NCBI GenBank assembly: GCA_030248195.1
Contig: JASAND010017931.1
Coordinates: forward strand, 62,001-126,000
Source: Trissonchulus latispiculum
Taxonomy: Eukaryota; Nematoda; Enoplea; Enoplida; Ironidae
Direction of reading: 5' to 3'
Length of the DNA stretch: 64,000 nt
The notes under the pieces are model-generated. The model saw only the letters and a program-made list of their open reading frames with translations, was not told the origin of the DNA and did no database searches. Made by a program: the position numbers and the translations under genes. Below, piece by piece: positions 10,876-21,400 of this stretch (position 1 is its first letter; each line of letters begins with the position of its first letter).

Positions 10876-13205
10876 CGGCCGCATATTTCTAATCTGTGTA
10901 ATTGGAATACGCATTCTAAAATGTGTAGCGTAAATACGCAAGCGATTAGAAAGTGTGTACTTGGAATACGCAGCATACTTTCTAGTGTTTCACTATATGT
11001 TATTGGCTCATATAAATACGTTATATACCCATTGTGTTTGGTATTATATACTGCATATAGATACGTTATGCACTTAAATACGTTATGAACCTTCTAGTGG
11101 AGAAATACAAAAATACAACCGAATGGCAGTGTCAATTGGTTAGTTTAGTTAGGTTTGTGTAATGACAATTACGCTAATTTAAAAATACTTATTTTGGTTA
11201 AATACTATATGAATGCATTCGAACACATTTAAAAATAAGGAATCAAAAGTTAGAAAAATTCTAAAAATTTCCTTAGTTTAAATTTCTGTGTTTTCATGGG
11301 AAAGCAACGTTACTCAGAAGTATTCTATTTCTGATTTTGCAGAAACTGTACTTAGGGGTTGTCTGTCCACCCCGCCAAACACGAACCTGTAGTTCATTCT
11401 TCAAGTCAGCTCTTATGTTAGCTCAACATAAACTAAAAAGGTTCTAAGTTTTAGGTGTAATCTGTAAGGTAGTAAGAAAGTTAAAAACGCACATCGTCTT
11501 ATATTCTGCGGTGGTCGTCGAAACCAGATATGCAAAACCTTCAGCAGATTTTATTTTTTAAGATTTAAAGTTCTTTAAAAATTCAAAAAAATCCAAGATT
11601 TTTCACCAATCAGTCAATCCAAATGTTTTGGAATGCAATCATTCAGAATTTGGGCTAATTTGTCAAAGTTTGAGAAGAGTAATTTTGGTAAAGATGCAAA
11701 GTTATATATAGTTTACTTAAAAATTTGGGAGAGGGGCGACATTGTTTACTTAATTTAGTTGTTTTTGTTAGCTCAAGATATGCAAATATTCGGTATTTTG
11801 CTGAACATGTGTAATTTTTTAATTATTGTTAAAATGATTCGGAAGTATATAATATCTTGTTGTATACGTTAATTTTATTAGCTTACACTATCAGTCTCAA
11901 TTTAAGACCGAATTGTCAGTTTAGGCTGATATAGCTTTTCCACATTTAGTCTAAATTTTAAATGAATGCATTCTAAAACATTTGGATTGATTGGTGAAAA
12001 TTTTTGAATTTTTTGAGTTTTTAAACAACTTGGGGTCCATTTTTGGGTTATTTTTTCGACTTTCTTCGATTTCGCTGATTTTCACATATTTTATTATTCA
12101 AATGGTATATTTCAACGAGTTTTTAAAATTAAAGTCGTAACTCATACGGTTGTCGAGTAATTTCACCTCAAAATTTAGATTTCATGTGTTAAACATAGGA
12201 ATTTCAAAAAGTTGCCATTTTTCCCGGGCGCCAAAAACATCTTCCGACAAACGTTGATGAATGTGGACAAATTATATATTTAAATAACGCTAAAATGTTG
12301 AACTGCGGTACCCTGGAATTAGCATTTTAATTTAGGCCTTTAAAATATTTTAATTCATTTTTAAAGGATTAAACTTTGACTTCGTGCTCAAGTCGTCTTA
12401 AATTTTAATCATCAAAAAATAATTAAAAAGTTTTAAAGGCCTAAATTAAAATTCTAATTTCAGGGTACCGCAATTTAACACTTTATCGTTATTTTAATGT
12501 ATATTTGTCCAGATTCATTAACGTTTGTCGGGAGATTTTTTTGGCGCACGCTACAAAATGACAACTTTTTGAAATTCTTATGTTTATCACATGAAATCTC
12601 AATTTTGAGGTGAAATTACTCGACAACCGTATGAGTTACGACTTTAATTTTAAAAACTCGTTGAAATATACCATTTGAATAATAAAATATGTGAAAATCA
12701 GCGAAATCGGAGAAAGGCGAAAAAATGACCCAAAAATGGACCCCCCCCTTAAGACGTTACGTTTTCAGAGGAAAGAAAAATTTGCTGAAAGCTGAAAGTT
12801 TAGCACGTGGTTTTGACAACCGGAGACGAAAGTTTTGCTACCTTGTAATGTTGTTTTCTTTTTTAAAATATGTTCCAATGCATTCATATGGGATTGATTT
12901 AACCAAAATAAGTATTTTTCTAAAAAAATTAGCATCATTATGCTAAGCTCCCTTTGCCGATTAGCACTGCCGTGCCGTTACGTTTTTAAATTTCTCCACT
13001 AGAAGGTTCAGACGTATTTATATGCAGCATATAATACCAAACACAATGGGTATTTAATATTTATATAAGCCAACAATAGCATATAATGAAACACTAGAAA
13101 GTATGCTGCGTATTCCAAGTACACACTTTCTAATCGCTTGCGTATTTACGCTACACATTTTAGAATGCGTATTCCAGTTACACAGATTAGAAATATGCGG
13201 CCCGG
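10876..13205. mobile_element. Large fold-back (long inverted repeat) element with a nested palindromic element
   Basis: The left arm from 10876 (GCATATTTCTAATCTG) is repeated in reverse complement in the right arm ending at 13205 (CAGATTAGAAATATGC). The match runs through the TAGTGGAGAAA/TTTCTCCACTA block and on to about 11250/12860. Within the arms the motif AATACGC/AATACGT recurs. The arms are unequal because a second palindrome (12030-12752) and extra left-arm sequence lie between them. No transposase frame is visible, so it is non-autonomous. Confidence 0.8.
12030..12752. mobile_element. Inner near-palindromic element with poly-C/G ends
   Basis: The left arm starts TGGGGTCCATTTTTGGG and the right arm ends CCCAAAAATGGACCCCC then TTAA. 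The two arms match over roughly 330 bases each and meet near 12390, so almost the whole element can fold on itself. The end shape resembles the TTAA/poly-G elements at 36510 and 57701. Confidence 0.75.
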
Positions 13206-13864
13206 CCGGGGCCCGGCCCGGATTTTTTTCGGGCCCGGCCCGAAACAGGCCCGGATTATTTTCCGGGCCGTTTCCGGGCCTACGAAAAAAATTGCTATAA
13301 ATGGAAAGAAAAACACCAAATTTTTACTGAGAATCCTTGAAACTAGAAACTTTCCACTTCAATTGAATTGAAAAATATTAATGTATTGCGTAATTTATAT
13401 CAAACATTGATTAAAAACTAGTGTTGTTAGTTGCTGGTTGCTAGTTGCTGTTTTGGCACTATTACTCCGTTAGAGCTCGATATATATTCTCGAATTACCG
13501 AAATAGATTCCATTCAAATATTTTCAATGATACATATGTAAGATTGGTGAGTGACGCATTAATTTATTGTGTCTTAGTTTATTCGGACTACGTTCATAAA
13601 ACTCCGAGAGATAAGCAGGAGACGTTAAAAGTAAAACGTACAGTAAAGTTTGTATTAGATGAAGAGGCAGTGTTTCCAAGCCAATTCATTGTTTTTTCTT
13701 AATATGTTATTTTTACATATATTTCCTATCATCATTCATATTTATTATCTGCAAAAACCAAAAATTACGCTTTAAAAATCATTTTTACCGATTTTGAACC
13801 TTCGGGATTGTTTCGGGCCCGGCCTAGGGCCCGGCCCGGATTTTTCTCAAACGTGACAACACTA
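13198..13864. repeat. GGCCCGG motif arrays, probable hAT-like element end
   Basis: Two blocks of GGGCCCGGCCCGG-type palindromes (13198-13290 and 13814-13840) enclose about 520 bases of AT-rich DNA. The right block ends AAACGTGACAACACTA at 13864, resembling a hAT terminus read in reverse (TAGTGTTGTCAC). A matching left terminus was not found, perhaps because the fold-back element inserted into it. Confidence 0.55.
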
Positions 13865-14662
13865 CTTTTGCCTACGCTCCCCAATTTTTTATTTATTGGT
13901 AGCCAGTAAGTTTGTGTTTATAATTTGCCTTACTTTGTAGTTTTCGTTGGCTTAACCGTAGTTTTTATTAAATCTGCAGTCGCCTAATTATTCTTTCCCT
14001 AACCTTTATTCTGGTCTGAGCTAACACTAACTTCTAGGTAAACGCTCTGGGGTTAGCTTGTAGTACTTCTTAGTGTATTTTTTGGTCCAATCTCCCCCTT
14101 TCATTTTAGGCTCCAGGTAGTCTGGCGTCCCCCAAGAATTCATATCGCCCAAACCTGGCGAGGCTCGTCTTAGCAGTCACGAGGATCTTAAAGACAACCG
14201 CCCTGGACTAGATCTCCTTAGCAGTCAGGGCTTGTGTTACGTTGTGCCAGTCCTTTGTAGTGGTGCTAGCACCGTGGTTTAAATTCCCGGGACTCTCCAT
14301 TACATTGGAGGACAGAGGGGTTTTGGAGGGGTGGTCACCCTCTCTCAACCAGAATCCGGTTTTTGGGCAAGAAAACTGGAAAATCCGGTTTTGCGACTGC
14401 CGTTCGGCCGCCGATTCAACTTCCCCTTAAAGGTCGTTCCCCTGCACATGTCTGGAGGCCACAGAGCATTGAGCAAGCACATCAAATCATCTGTCTTTTT
14501 AGAAAACCAAAAATATCTGTAGGATTTTCGTCCTATTTTGGTTTCCGTCGCGTCACGGCTCAACAGAGTCACCGGGTTAAGTGACCGGTTCTATCTCTCT
14601 TAGCTACGGTAGTGTTGCTGACTGGACGTTTTTCTGCTCGGCCGACTGGCTTGATTAGTGAC
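13865..14662. other. Repeat-derived DNA before a hAT-like element
   Basis: Between about 14290 and 14465 lies a block related in reverse complement to the insertion at 17251-17465: shared AATCCGGTTTTTGGGC and the terminal phrase GCACATGTCTGG. Otherwise nothing is recognised. No gene. Confidence 0.45.
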
Positions 14663-15928
14663 TAGTGACGTGGATTGGATCGGCGGATCGGATCGGATCG
14701 GCCGGATTGGAATTGGCTTGATTTTTCCGGAACGCCGATCCGGCAAATGAGACAAATTTTGAAAATTTTACCACTTTTTTTACAAAATTGCAAAAATTTT
14801 TTGAAGAAATTTTTAAAATCTTTTTGTGATTTTGTTCAAATGTTGAATTTTCGGTTGTTAATGTTTTTGTTTTATGTTCTCTCTCTGGATAAATAAATTT
14901 TTTATACGCATATATATATATATATAAAAGAGTCAAATGCTATTGCTCTCTAATATTTCCTGCTAATGAATTTTTGAACAGTCTGTTATGCTTTTTAAAT
15001 TCATTACCGGTGACCGCTGAGAGTGACTTATTCGTTAATTAAAAATTCTCATTAAAAATTCTCAACTAGTAGAAACGTTGTCTGAAATTGGAAGGAAAAT
15101 GCTTCGCCAAAGTGCGTTTGCTGAGAAGTGGAAAGCCTGTAAAATCCACCGGATGCACTTTTGCATATGCTACGACGCCGATCTATATGTACGACCAAAA
15201 TTGTGTGTGCAAACTTCGGTCGTTTATTGCGAACTTGTGCCTTCAGAGCAAACCCCAACAATATATATTTTTTAGAATCGTCCTGAACTGGAGATTCAGA
15301 ACAACCTGCATAGCGGGATTGAATCACGGAAAATATTTATTATTTGAAATTAATTATTTAATTTATTAAAAATATTTAATTTTTCCAAAATTAACCAAAA
15401 TTTTGTATCCGTGATCAAATAAGAGATGTTCCAGGTGCATATTTTGCACTTGCATTTGAATGATAGGGTATCATTATTATTAGCTAATTATGAGCTGAAA
15501 CCAAAACCTAAAAATGTTCCAATTTTTCGAGTTCACTGTTCATAGACGGACGTTTTTGTGAATCTCGGGAACAGGGCTCATTTTTGGGATCTAGCTGTAT
15601 TAAAAAGGTTGCTCAGCTCGTCATCATCAAGGCCTTTCGAGTCAAGCAATACCCATAGCACTATAGCTGTTGGTGACGGAAAACACTTAAATCCGGAAAA
15701 ATCTTATTGTCGTGAATTTGGGAGTCGAGTGCATTTTAGGAAATGATTGTATTAAACGTGTTCAGATTGTCAAGATCTTTTAAATGATAACCATATCGAG
15801 AGCATTAAAATATTTACATTTTGAAAACCGGAAACTTGGGTGTTCTTTGGCTTAAAAAGTTGTAAGTGCAACAATATGACGCGGAACCAGATCTATCTGA
15901 CCACGAAAAAACTAAATCTTCAATGTGC

Positions 15929-16026
15929 TTAAATTTTAGCAAGCCTTTGAATATTTTAGATTTTCCGGATTCCGGATTTTTCCCGATTATCCATGTCGTC
16001 TCCGTTTCCGAACGATGTTAAAACAT
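15929..16026 (+). repeat. Segment A, left copy, outside the 5' LTR of the gypsy relic
   Basis: About 98 bases that recur at 17701-17799 on the outer side of the 3' LTR in the same orientation. Far too long for a target-site duplication. Confidence 0.85.
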
Positions 16027-16171
16027 TGTCGTGTTTGATAAAAATATAAATGAAACTGTTGATAAAATCTACTGTATGTTGAGAGTTGTACTTCTATAGT
16101 GATAAACTACTGCTTAGTTAGATTGCTGATTTTAAGAGAGTTCAGCAACACAATATTTTGGCGCACTGGAA

Positions 16172-17042
16172 ATGGCAAGAGTTGTTAGTACTCTTGATAC
16201 CTTTCAGCCGGATTTGGAACAATGGAGTTCTTATCTGGAAAGGATGCAGCAATACTTTGTGGCAAATGATATAGAACAGGACAATAAACAGAAAGCTACT
16301 TTCCTAAGTTCTGTTGGACTGACCACATATGGATTGCTGAAGAATCTATGCGCATCTATCTAGCTTCCAGCCGATAAAACATTTGATGAACTGACTCAGT
16401 TATTGTCCAGTTACTATGAGCCTCAACCGCTTATTGTAGCTGAACGATACAAGTTCAATCGCCGGGATCAAAGACCTGATGAAAGTGTTTCAGCTTTCAT
16501 GGCCGAACTCCGTAAGCTAGAATCACTGTAATTTTGGGATGTTCCTGGAAGAAGCTTTACGAGATCGTCTGGTTGCAGGTCTACATGATGAAGCTATGCA
16601 GAAACGTCTGTTAGCGGAAAGAGAGTTGCCTCTACAAAGAGCGACTGACCTATCTGTATCGATGGAAACTGCCAAAAAGAATGCAAAAGAATTGCAGTCT
16701 TCAAAGTCTACAACAGTTTCTGGAACCCACAAAGTTACTTCCAGACCAACTAAGAAGTTTCACAACTTTCAGAAGACTCAGGTATGTTTCCGATGTAAGA
16801 AGAATAACCATACCTCTGAACATTGTAGATTCAAGGAAGCGAACTGTCACAAGTGCGGTAAAACAGGACATATCGCTGCTGCATGCTTATCAAAGCCCAG
16901 GCCAACCAAAGTCACCAAGCATATTGAAGAATGCGAAGATGAATCTGATCAATCCGCTAAAGAAGAACAAGATTTCCTTCCTTTATACACTATTAACACG
17001 GTGACAACTGCTGATCCTATTTGGATTGACATGAAGATTTGA
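16172..17042 (+). pseudogene. Gypsy gag polyprotein, broken
   Basis: The frame opens at ATG 16172, just after the presumed primer-binding site, and is interrupted by a TAG near 16361 and another near 16529, with a frame change, so at least two lesions separate the N-terminal and C-terminal parts. The C-terminal part (16539-17042) carries two CCHC zinc knuckles, CFRCKKNNHTSEHC and CHKCGKTGHIAAAC, the nucleic-acid-binding signature of Gag nucleocapsid. An acidic Glu/Asp-rich tail follows. Homologous fragments lie at 46810-47076 and 54605-55126. Confidence 0.82.
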
Positions 17043-17044
17043 AA

Positions 17045-17250
17045 ATGGAGTTGGACACAGGGGCAGCCGTGTCAATCATTCCGAAGGCTTTGTAGGAAAA
17101 GAAATTTAAAGAAATCTTGCTCCAACCGTCAGCCATTCGCCTGCAAGGAAATGATGGAAATCAACTGAAGGTTGTTGGAGAAAAGCAAGTTACTGTAAAC
17201 TACAAAGACAAATCCTATTCAGTCGATGTTGTTGTCGTCGATGCAAATGG
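17045..17250 (+). pseudogene. Gypsy aspartic protease fragment
   Basis: Directly after gag, the codons around 17048-17075 give LDTGAAVSIIP, containing the DTG catalytic triad of retroviral-type aspartic proteases. A TAG at about 17093 breaks it. The frame continues to the residues DANGPP, where another insertion (17251-17465) interrupts it. The same DANGPP stretch is present without that insertion at about 55415. Confidence 0.72.
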
Positions 17251-17465
17251 ACCACCACCAGACATGTGCAGGAGGGAAGGTTCTGAGGGGGGGGGGTGAG
17301 CCGGCGGCCGGCGGCCGCCGGAAAACCCGATTTTTCCGGTTTTTGCCCAAAAAACCGGGAAAATCCGGATTCTGGGGGGGGGTGAGGGACCCCTCTGGGG
17401 GGGTGAGATCCAGGTCTGGGGTGGGGGGTGAAACCCCCCCCCCCAGCACATGTATGATGGGACGG
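17251..17465. mobile_element. Short G/C-rich insertion with CAGACATGTGC ends
   Basis: The left boundary is CCACCAGACATGTGC and the right is the inverted GCACATGTATGATGG. The interior is runs of G or C and GGCCGGCGG palindromes. It interrupts the protease frame where the other gypsy copy is continuous. The phrase GCACATGTCTGG recurs at about 14447 and 39568, suggesting a small family. Confidence 0.55.
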
Positions 17466-17700
17466 CAGAGGCCCGTGCAACAAAGACGCCGTCCGTTGGT
17501 TTTTGTTCCTGGCAGTGATCAGGGATTTTTCCGGCCGGACTAGCTATCCATCTTCGAAAAGAGGGAAAGAACTGTCGTGTTTGATAAAAATATAAATGAT
17601 AAAATCCACTGTATGTTGAGAGTTGTACTTCTATAGTGATAAAGCTACCGCTTAGTTAGATTGCTGATTTTAAGAGAGTTCAGCAACACAATATTTAGAT

Positions 17701-17799
17701 TTTAAATTTTAGCAAACCTTTGAATATTTTAGATTTTCCGGATTCCGGATTTTTCCCGATTATCCATGTCGTCTCCGTTTCCGAACGATGTTAAAACAT
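17701..17799 (+). repeat. Segment A, right copy, outside the 3' LTR
   Basis: Nearly identical to 15929-16026, same orientation. It gives the order A-LTR-internal-LTR-A. Confidence 0.85.
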
Positions 17800-18130
17800 A
17801 TACATTGCTTGCTTATATAAACACATACGACACGACCTTTGTACGCGCATTTTTTGCTCTTACATCCTAGTAATTCGTCAATTTTATTTGACTTTCAGAA
17901 TTATTCAATATGATTCAGGTGCGAAGTTTGATGAAGAGTTTTGCAAAATAAGGGGAAATCGGAAAATATAGCAATTGTGTCTACAATTGATAATTAACAT
18001 TATGGTCGGATCGGATCGAATCGGATCGATCCGGGGCTGGATCGGATCGGATCGGATTGCCGGCCATTTGCCGGATCGGATCGGTAGGTGATTTTCGCTG
18101 CCGATACGATCGATCCGATCCACATCACTA

Positions 18131-19781
18131 CTAGCGACAGGCAGGCGGCCTCGCGTTTACATATTCTGCAAAACCTTCTGTACCTACATTTTGCAACATT
18201 TTATTATATCATGTCTGCACTTTCGCCTTAGTATATACTATCACGAGTCTATAAAAGAGGGTTAGACACTTAGCCCCTCCTAGTGCTTTAAGCTTGCGAG
18301 ATGCTCGACACATTAATGCCGAAATATTGGGAGGGGAACCACTAACCGTTGTTTAACCATATGTTTTTATGGTAAACGAAAGGAATCTGTTTGGTTAATC
18401 TCCTATATTGTGTTAAAATTACATGCATAAGCGGACCCCCCCCCCCGAGATATTTGGATGGGAGGTCCCGTCGCAGCTTGTAAAGGCGTTTAGCTCTTCG
18501 CTGATTGGTTGATTAATCAAATTCAAACAGCAGCATATCCAAATTATTTAACTAAAAGTACAAAATACGAGACAAATCTAACCTGACAAGGAAGCGGAAT
18601 GAACAGGTTAATCAACATTGTTGCAGCGCAGTATGAACAAATAACAAATATATATTAATTAAACAAATAAATCACTTACGTACCTATTATAAAACATTCA
18701 GACAAAAGGTAAGATACAAAATAAGGTTAAAACCAAACAGCATAATATTATATTACATTAAATTGCAGACGACCGGGTAAGTCAAAACTTTCCCCAAAAT
18801 TAGCCTCTGCATCTTGATCGGAACACACCGTGACTGTAACATTTCAAACAAATTTGGGCAATAAATAGACAAATTTGTATACATCTGTTGAGCTAATTTG
18901 AAGCAATGCCTTTGAAAGCTTAACTCAGAGCAGCCGAATATTTATGTTTAGCAAATTGCAATATCGAGCATAAGGTTCAACAGGAGCAGGAGGCAGTTAA
19001 AATAGGATTCTAATTTTCTTTGATTTTAATAAATTTAGATGGTTTTATTTAAGTTTGAATTAATTCCTCAAAAAGAATCAACAGAACAGGCATTCGTTCT
19101 AGGTAGCGTCAAGGTTTTGCATAGTTGCAAAACAACCACGAATTACCACGGTTTCCACAATCTCAAAATTATACAACTCGAATAAATCAAGCCACGCAAA
19201 GTTCAAAAATTAATATTTTCTAAAATAATGCCTAGATTAAAATGTTATATTTACCGAAGAACTCTTTCAACGAATAAAATTTTTATATTCTAAGTAAAAG
19301 TTTCTAAGTGCCACTAATGTATGATTTTGCGATTTTATTTGAAACTGAAGTCCCAACTATCTTGCATGCGATGTGACGTAGCAGAATTTCCTAAAACATT
19401 ACGTTTTGTAAAATTCTAAGTTCAAAATCTCAAGATACAAAACAGTCCTAATTAATCCATATCTCTGTAATCTTTGAGCTGTGCAGTTTAGTTAATCGAA
19501 ATCAATAATTAGTCCAATCTTATACTAACCTAACTAACTAACCTAACCTTATAATAGGTATTATATGTATATTGTAAAATAAATTTTTACGACTTTCTGC
19601 AGCAGGCAATTTTGAGTTCTGAAAGTAACAGTTTAGGACTACGTTATGTTTCACTCAAAGAATTGGCTCAACATGTAAAGCCTATCATTGTTTGGAACTC
19701 GCTTGTCGAAGCGACTGCTGTTGCATCATGACAAACTGCGCAGGAGTACAGTTACATTCTTCGATGACGAGCGTACGACAA
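18131..19781. other. Region downstream of the Neto-like gene
   Basis: AT-rich; no gene recognised. The part next to 19782 is presumably the 3' UTR on the - strand. An AATAAA on the - strand (TTTATT at 19334-19339) is one possible polyadenylation signal. A poly-C run lies at 18437-18446. Confidence 0.45.
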
Positions 19782-21400
19782 TTAAACATTAGCCGGGCGT
19801 AGTTTCCAAGGATTTTCATTGTCCTGGGGACTCTCTTTAGACAAAAGACTGCGAAGACGAGGAGTGGAACAGCTGGCTGCACTGGAGCTGCTGTCCGTTG
19901 AAGGACTGGGCTCCTTAAACTGAACGACTCGATATGGCTTGAAGTTTTCTAGTGAACCAGGATCCGATAACTGTGGACAGGCACGAATGGGAGGAGGTGG
20001 CGCCGGGGGTACCGTCGTTGATAATGGGATTCCTTCCTCAGAATAGTCTCGAAGCACCGGCTTTGGGGGCACAGGGGGAGGCACTTTCCTCAGAACAGGT
20101 ACTTTCTCTCCGACGTCTCCTGTTGCCATCGACGACTTTGTTCCAGGTGGTGCCGTCTTCAGAATGGGGCGAGGTTGAAACGTGTAATTTCCGGACTCAT
20201 ATGACGGAGGATCTCCAGGTTCTAGATTAGGGATTATTTTGTTTTTCGATTCAGCAGCGCCCTTCATTGATTGATCGCTCACAGTTCGGGGTGGCGGTTT
20301 CGGCGGATAGACATGGGCACTTGTGGGCCGTTGGGGATGGTGCTGGGGATGACCCTTATGCACCGTGGGTGGAGAAGTGTAACAAGAGATTATCTGGGGC
20401 GATTGCGGTCTTCCAGATTGCGATCTGGGCTTTGGCTCGGGCTTTATCAACCTAGCCTCAGCTGAACTCTCTTGACTGGGTCGCTGAGCCCATATCGGTT
20501 CAACATCATCACCATCATCATTCTCGTCGTCTTCCAACTGAACCAGGGCGTTGGATCGACCGGGAAGATCTCCCAGTTTTGGGTGACGTTGACCAACTTC
20601 TGACACAAGGAGTTTCGTTTGATCGCTATCAGATAACGAGCTGACATACGCGGCCTGCCTCATGGATGCATGCATTTGACGAGAGCTACTAGGAGGACTA
20701 ATTCCTGACTGCTTGGCCTTAGCTCTCTCTAGACTTGCAGTATAACTAGACTCTGTCCTGTTTCTCGAAATCTTGTCGATATCGGCATAGACGGGGAGAG
20801 TTCGTTGCTGACTGATGTTACCAGGATACGAGGGCGGAGGACATTTTGGTGGTACCTGCCCATGAACGGTAGCCTGAACCACCGAGGGACCAGTGACATT
20901 GTTAGGTGTTAGAAAGGGTTCCTTGGCGCTCAGATCCGGATCATGACGTCGATAGGGGTGATAATTGCCGGGGAAAGTGTTGAGTTCGCGACTTCTCTTC
21001 GGACTCTCCTCCAGTTCTCTCAGCTTCGATCTGGAATTGGTGGAAATAGGATTCGTTGGGCCTCCACCGGACGGCTGAGATCTGGGTAGACTGCCCCCGC
21101 CACCGCTGCCACTTGCCTGGACCGGATCTCTAACTGAGCCCGACATGATGGAGGAAACATCTGTGCTGAGATTCCCACTGGTGCTCCGGATTGTGGTGAG
21201 GGGATAGGCAGCGGATCGCTGATCAGATACTGGAATGGCGTTCGTGGAATCGGATGGCTTTGGAGCCCCACTGTCCTTGCGGTGACCTCCTGTTTTTCGC
21301 ATCCGCATTTGATGAACACGACAGCAAACTGCCATGAGAATGATCATAATTATGGCAATAAAGACGGCAAGTGAGATCAGAATAATTTCCAGAGTGCTAC
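19782..21400 (-). CDS. Neto: Neto-like last exon: transmembrane helix and cytoplasmic tail
   Basis: The acceptor is CTCTTTAG before 21400. The exon opens with a 20-24 residue hydrophobic segment followed by a basic stop-transfer stretch (RVHQMRMRKTGGHRK), then about 500 Pro/Ser-rich residues and TAA at 19782-19784. The tail shows two PPSY motifs, a PPPVPPKP cluster and the C-terminal end LRPANV. Confidence 0.9.

Larger units (their letters stand above)
16027..17695 (+). mobile_element. Gypsy-type LTR retrotransposon, truncated
   Basis: Direct LTR-like repeats of about 120 bases (16027-16153 and 17573-17695) begin TGTCGTGTTTG and end CAACACA. Five bases inside the first is TGGCGCACTGG (16159-16169), a likely tRNA primer-binding site; the same phrase occurs at 46795 in another copy. 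Gag and the start of protease follow; reverse transcriptase, RNase H and integrase are missing. Confidence 0.8.
14663..18130. mobile_element. hAT-like element with GATCGG-array termini, carrying a nested gypsy copy
   Basis: The left terminus is TAGTGACGTGGATTGGATCGG and the right terminus is the inverted CCGATCCACATCACTA. Both continue inwards as GATCGG hexamer arrays (14676-14712 and 18005-18120). The flanking octamers TTAGTGAC (14655-14662) and CTAGCGAC (18131-18138) agree at 6 of 8 positions, both differences being transitions, which fits an aged 8-bp hAT duplication. A related copy in reverse orientation lies at about 57000-57581. The interior has no transposase frame that I recognise. 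Confidence 0.65.
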
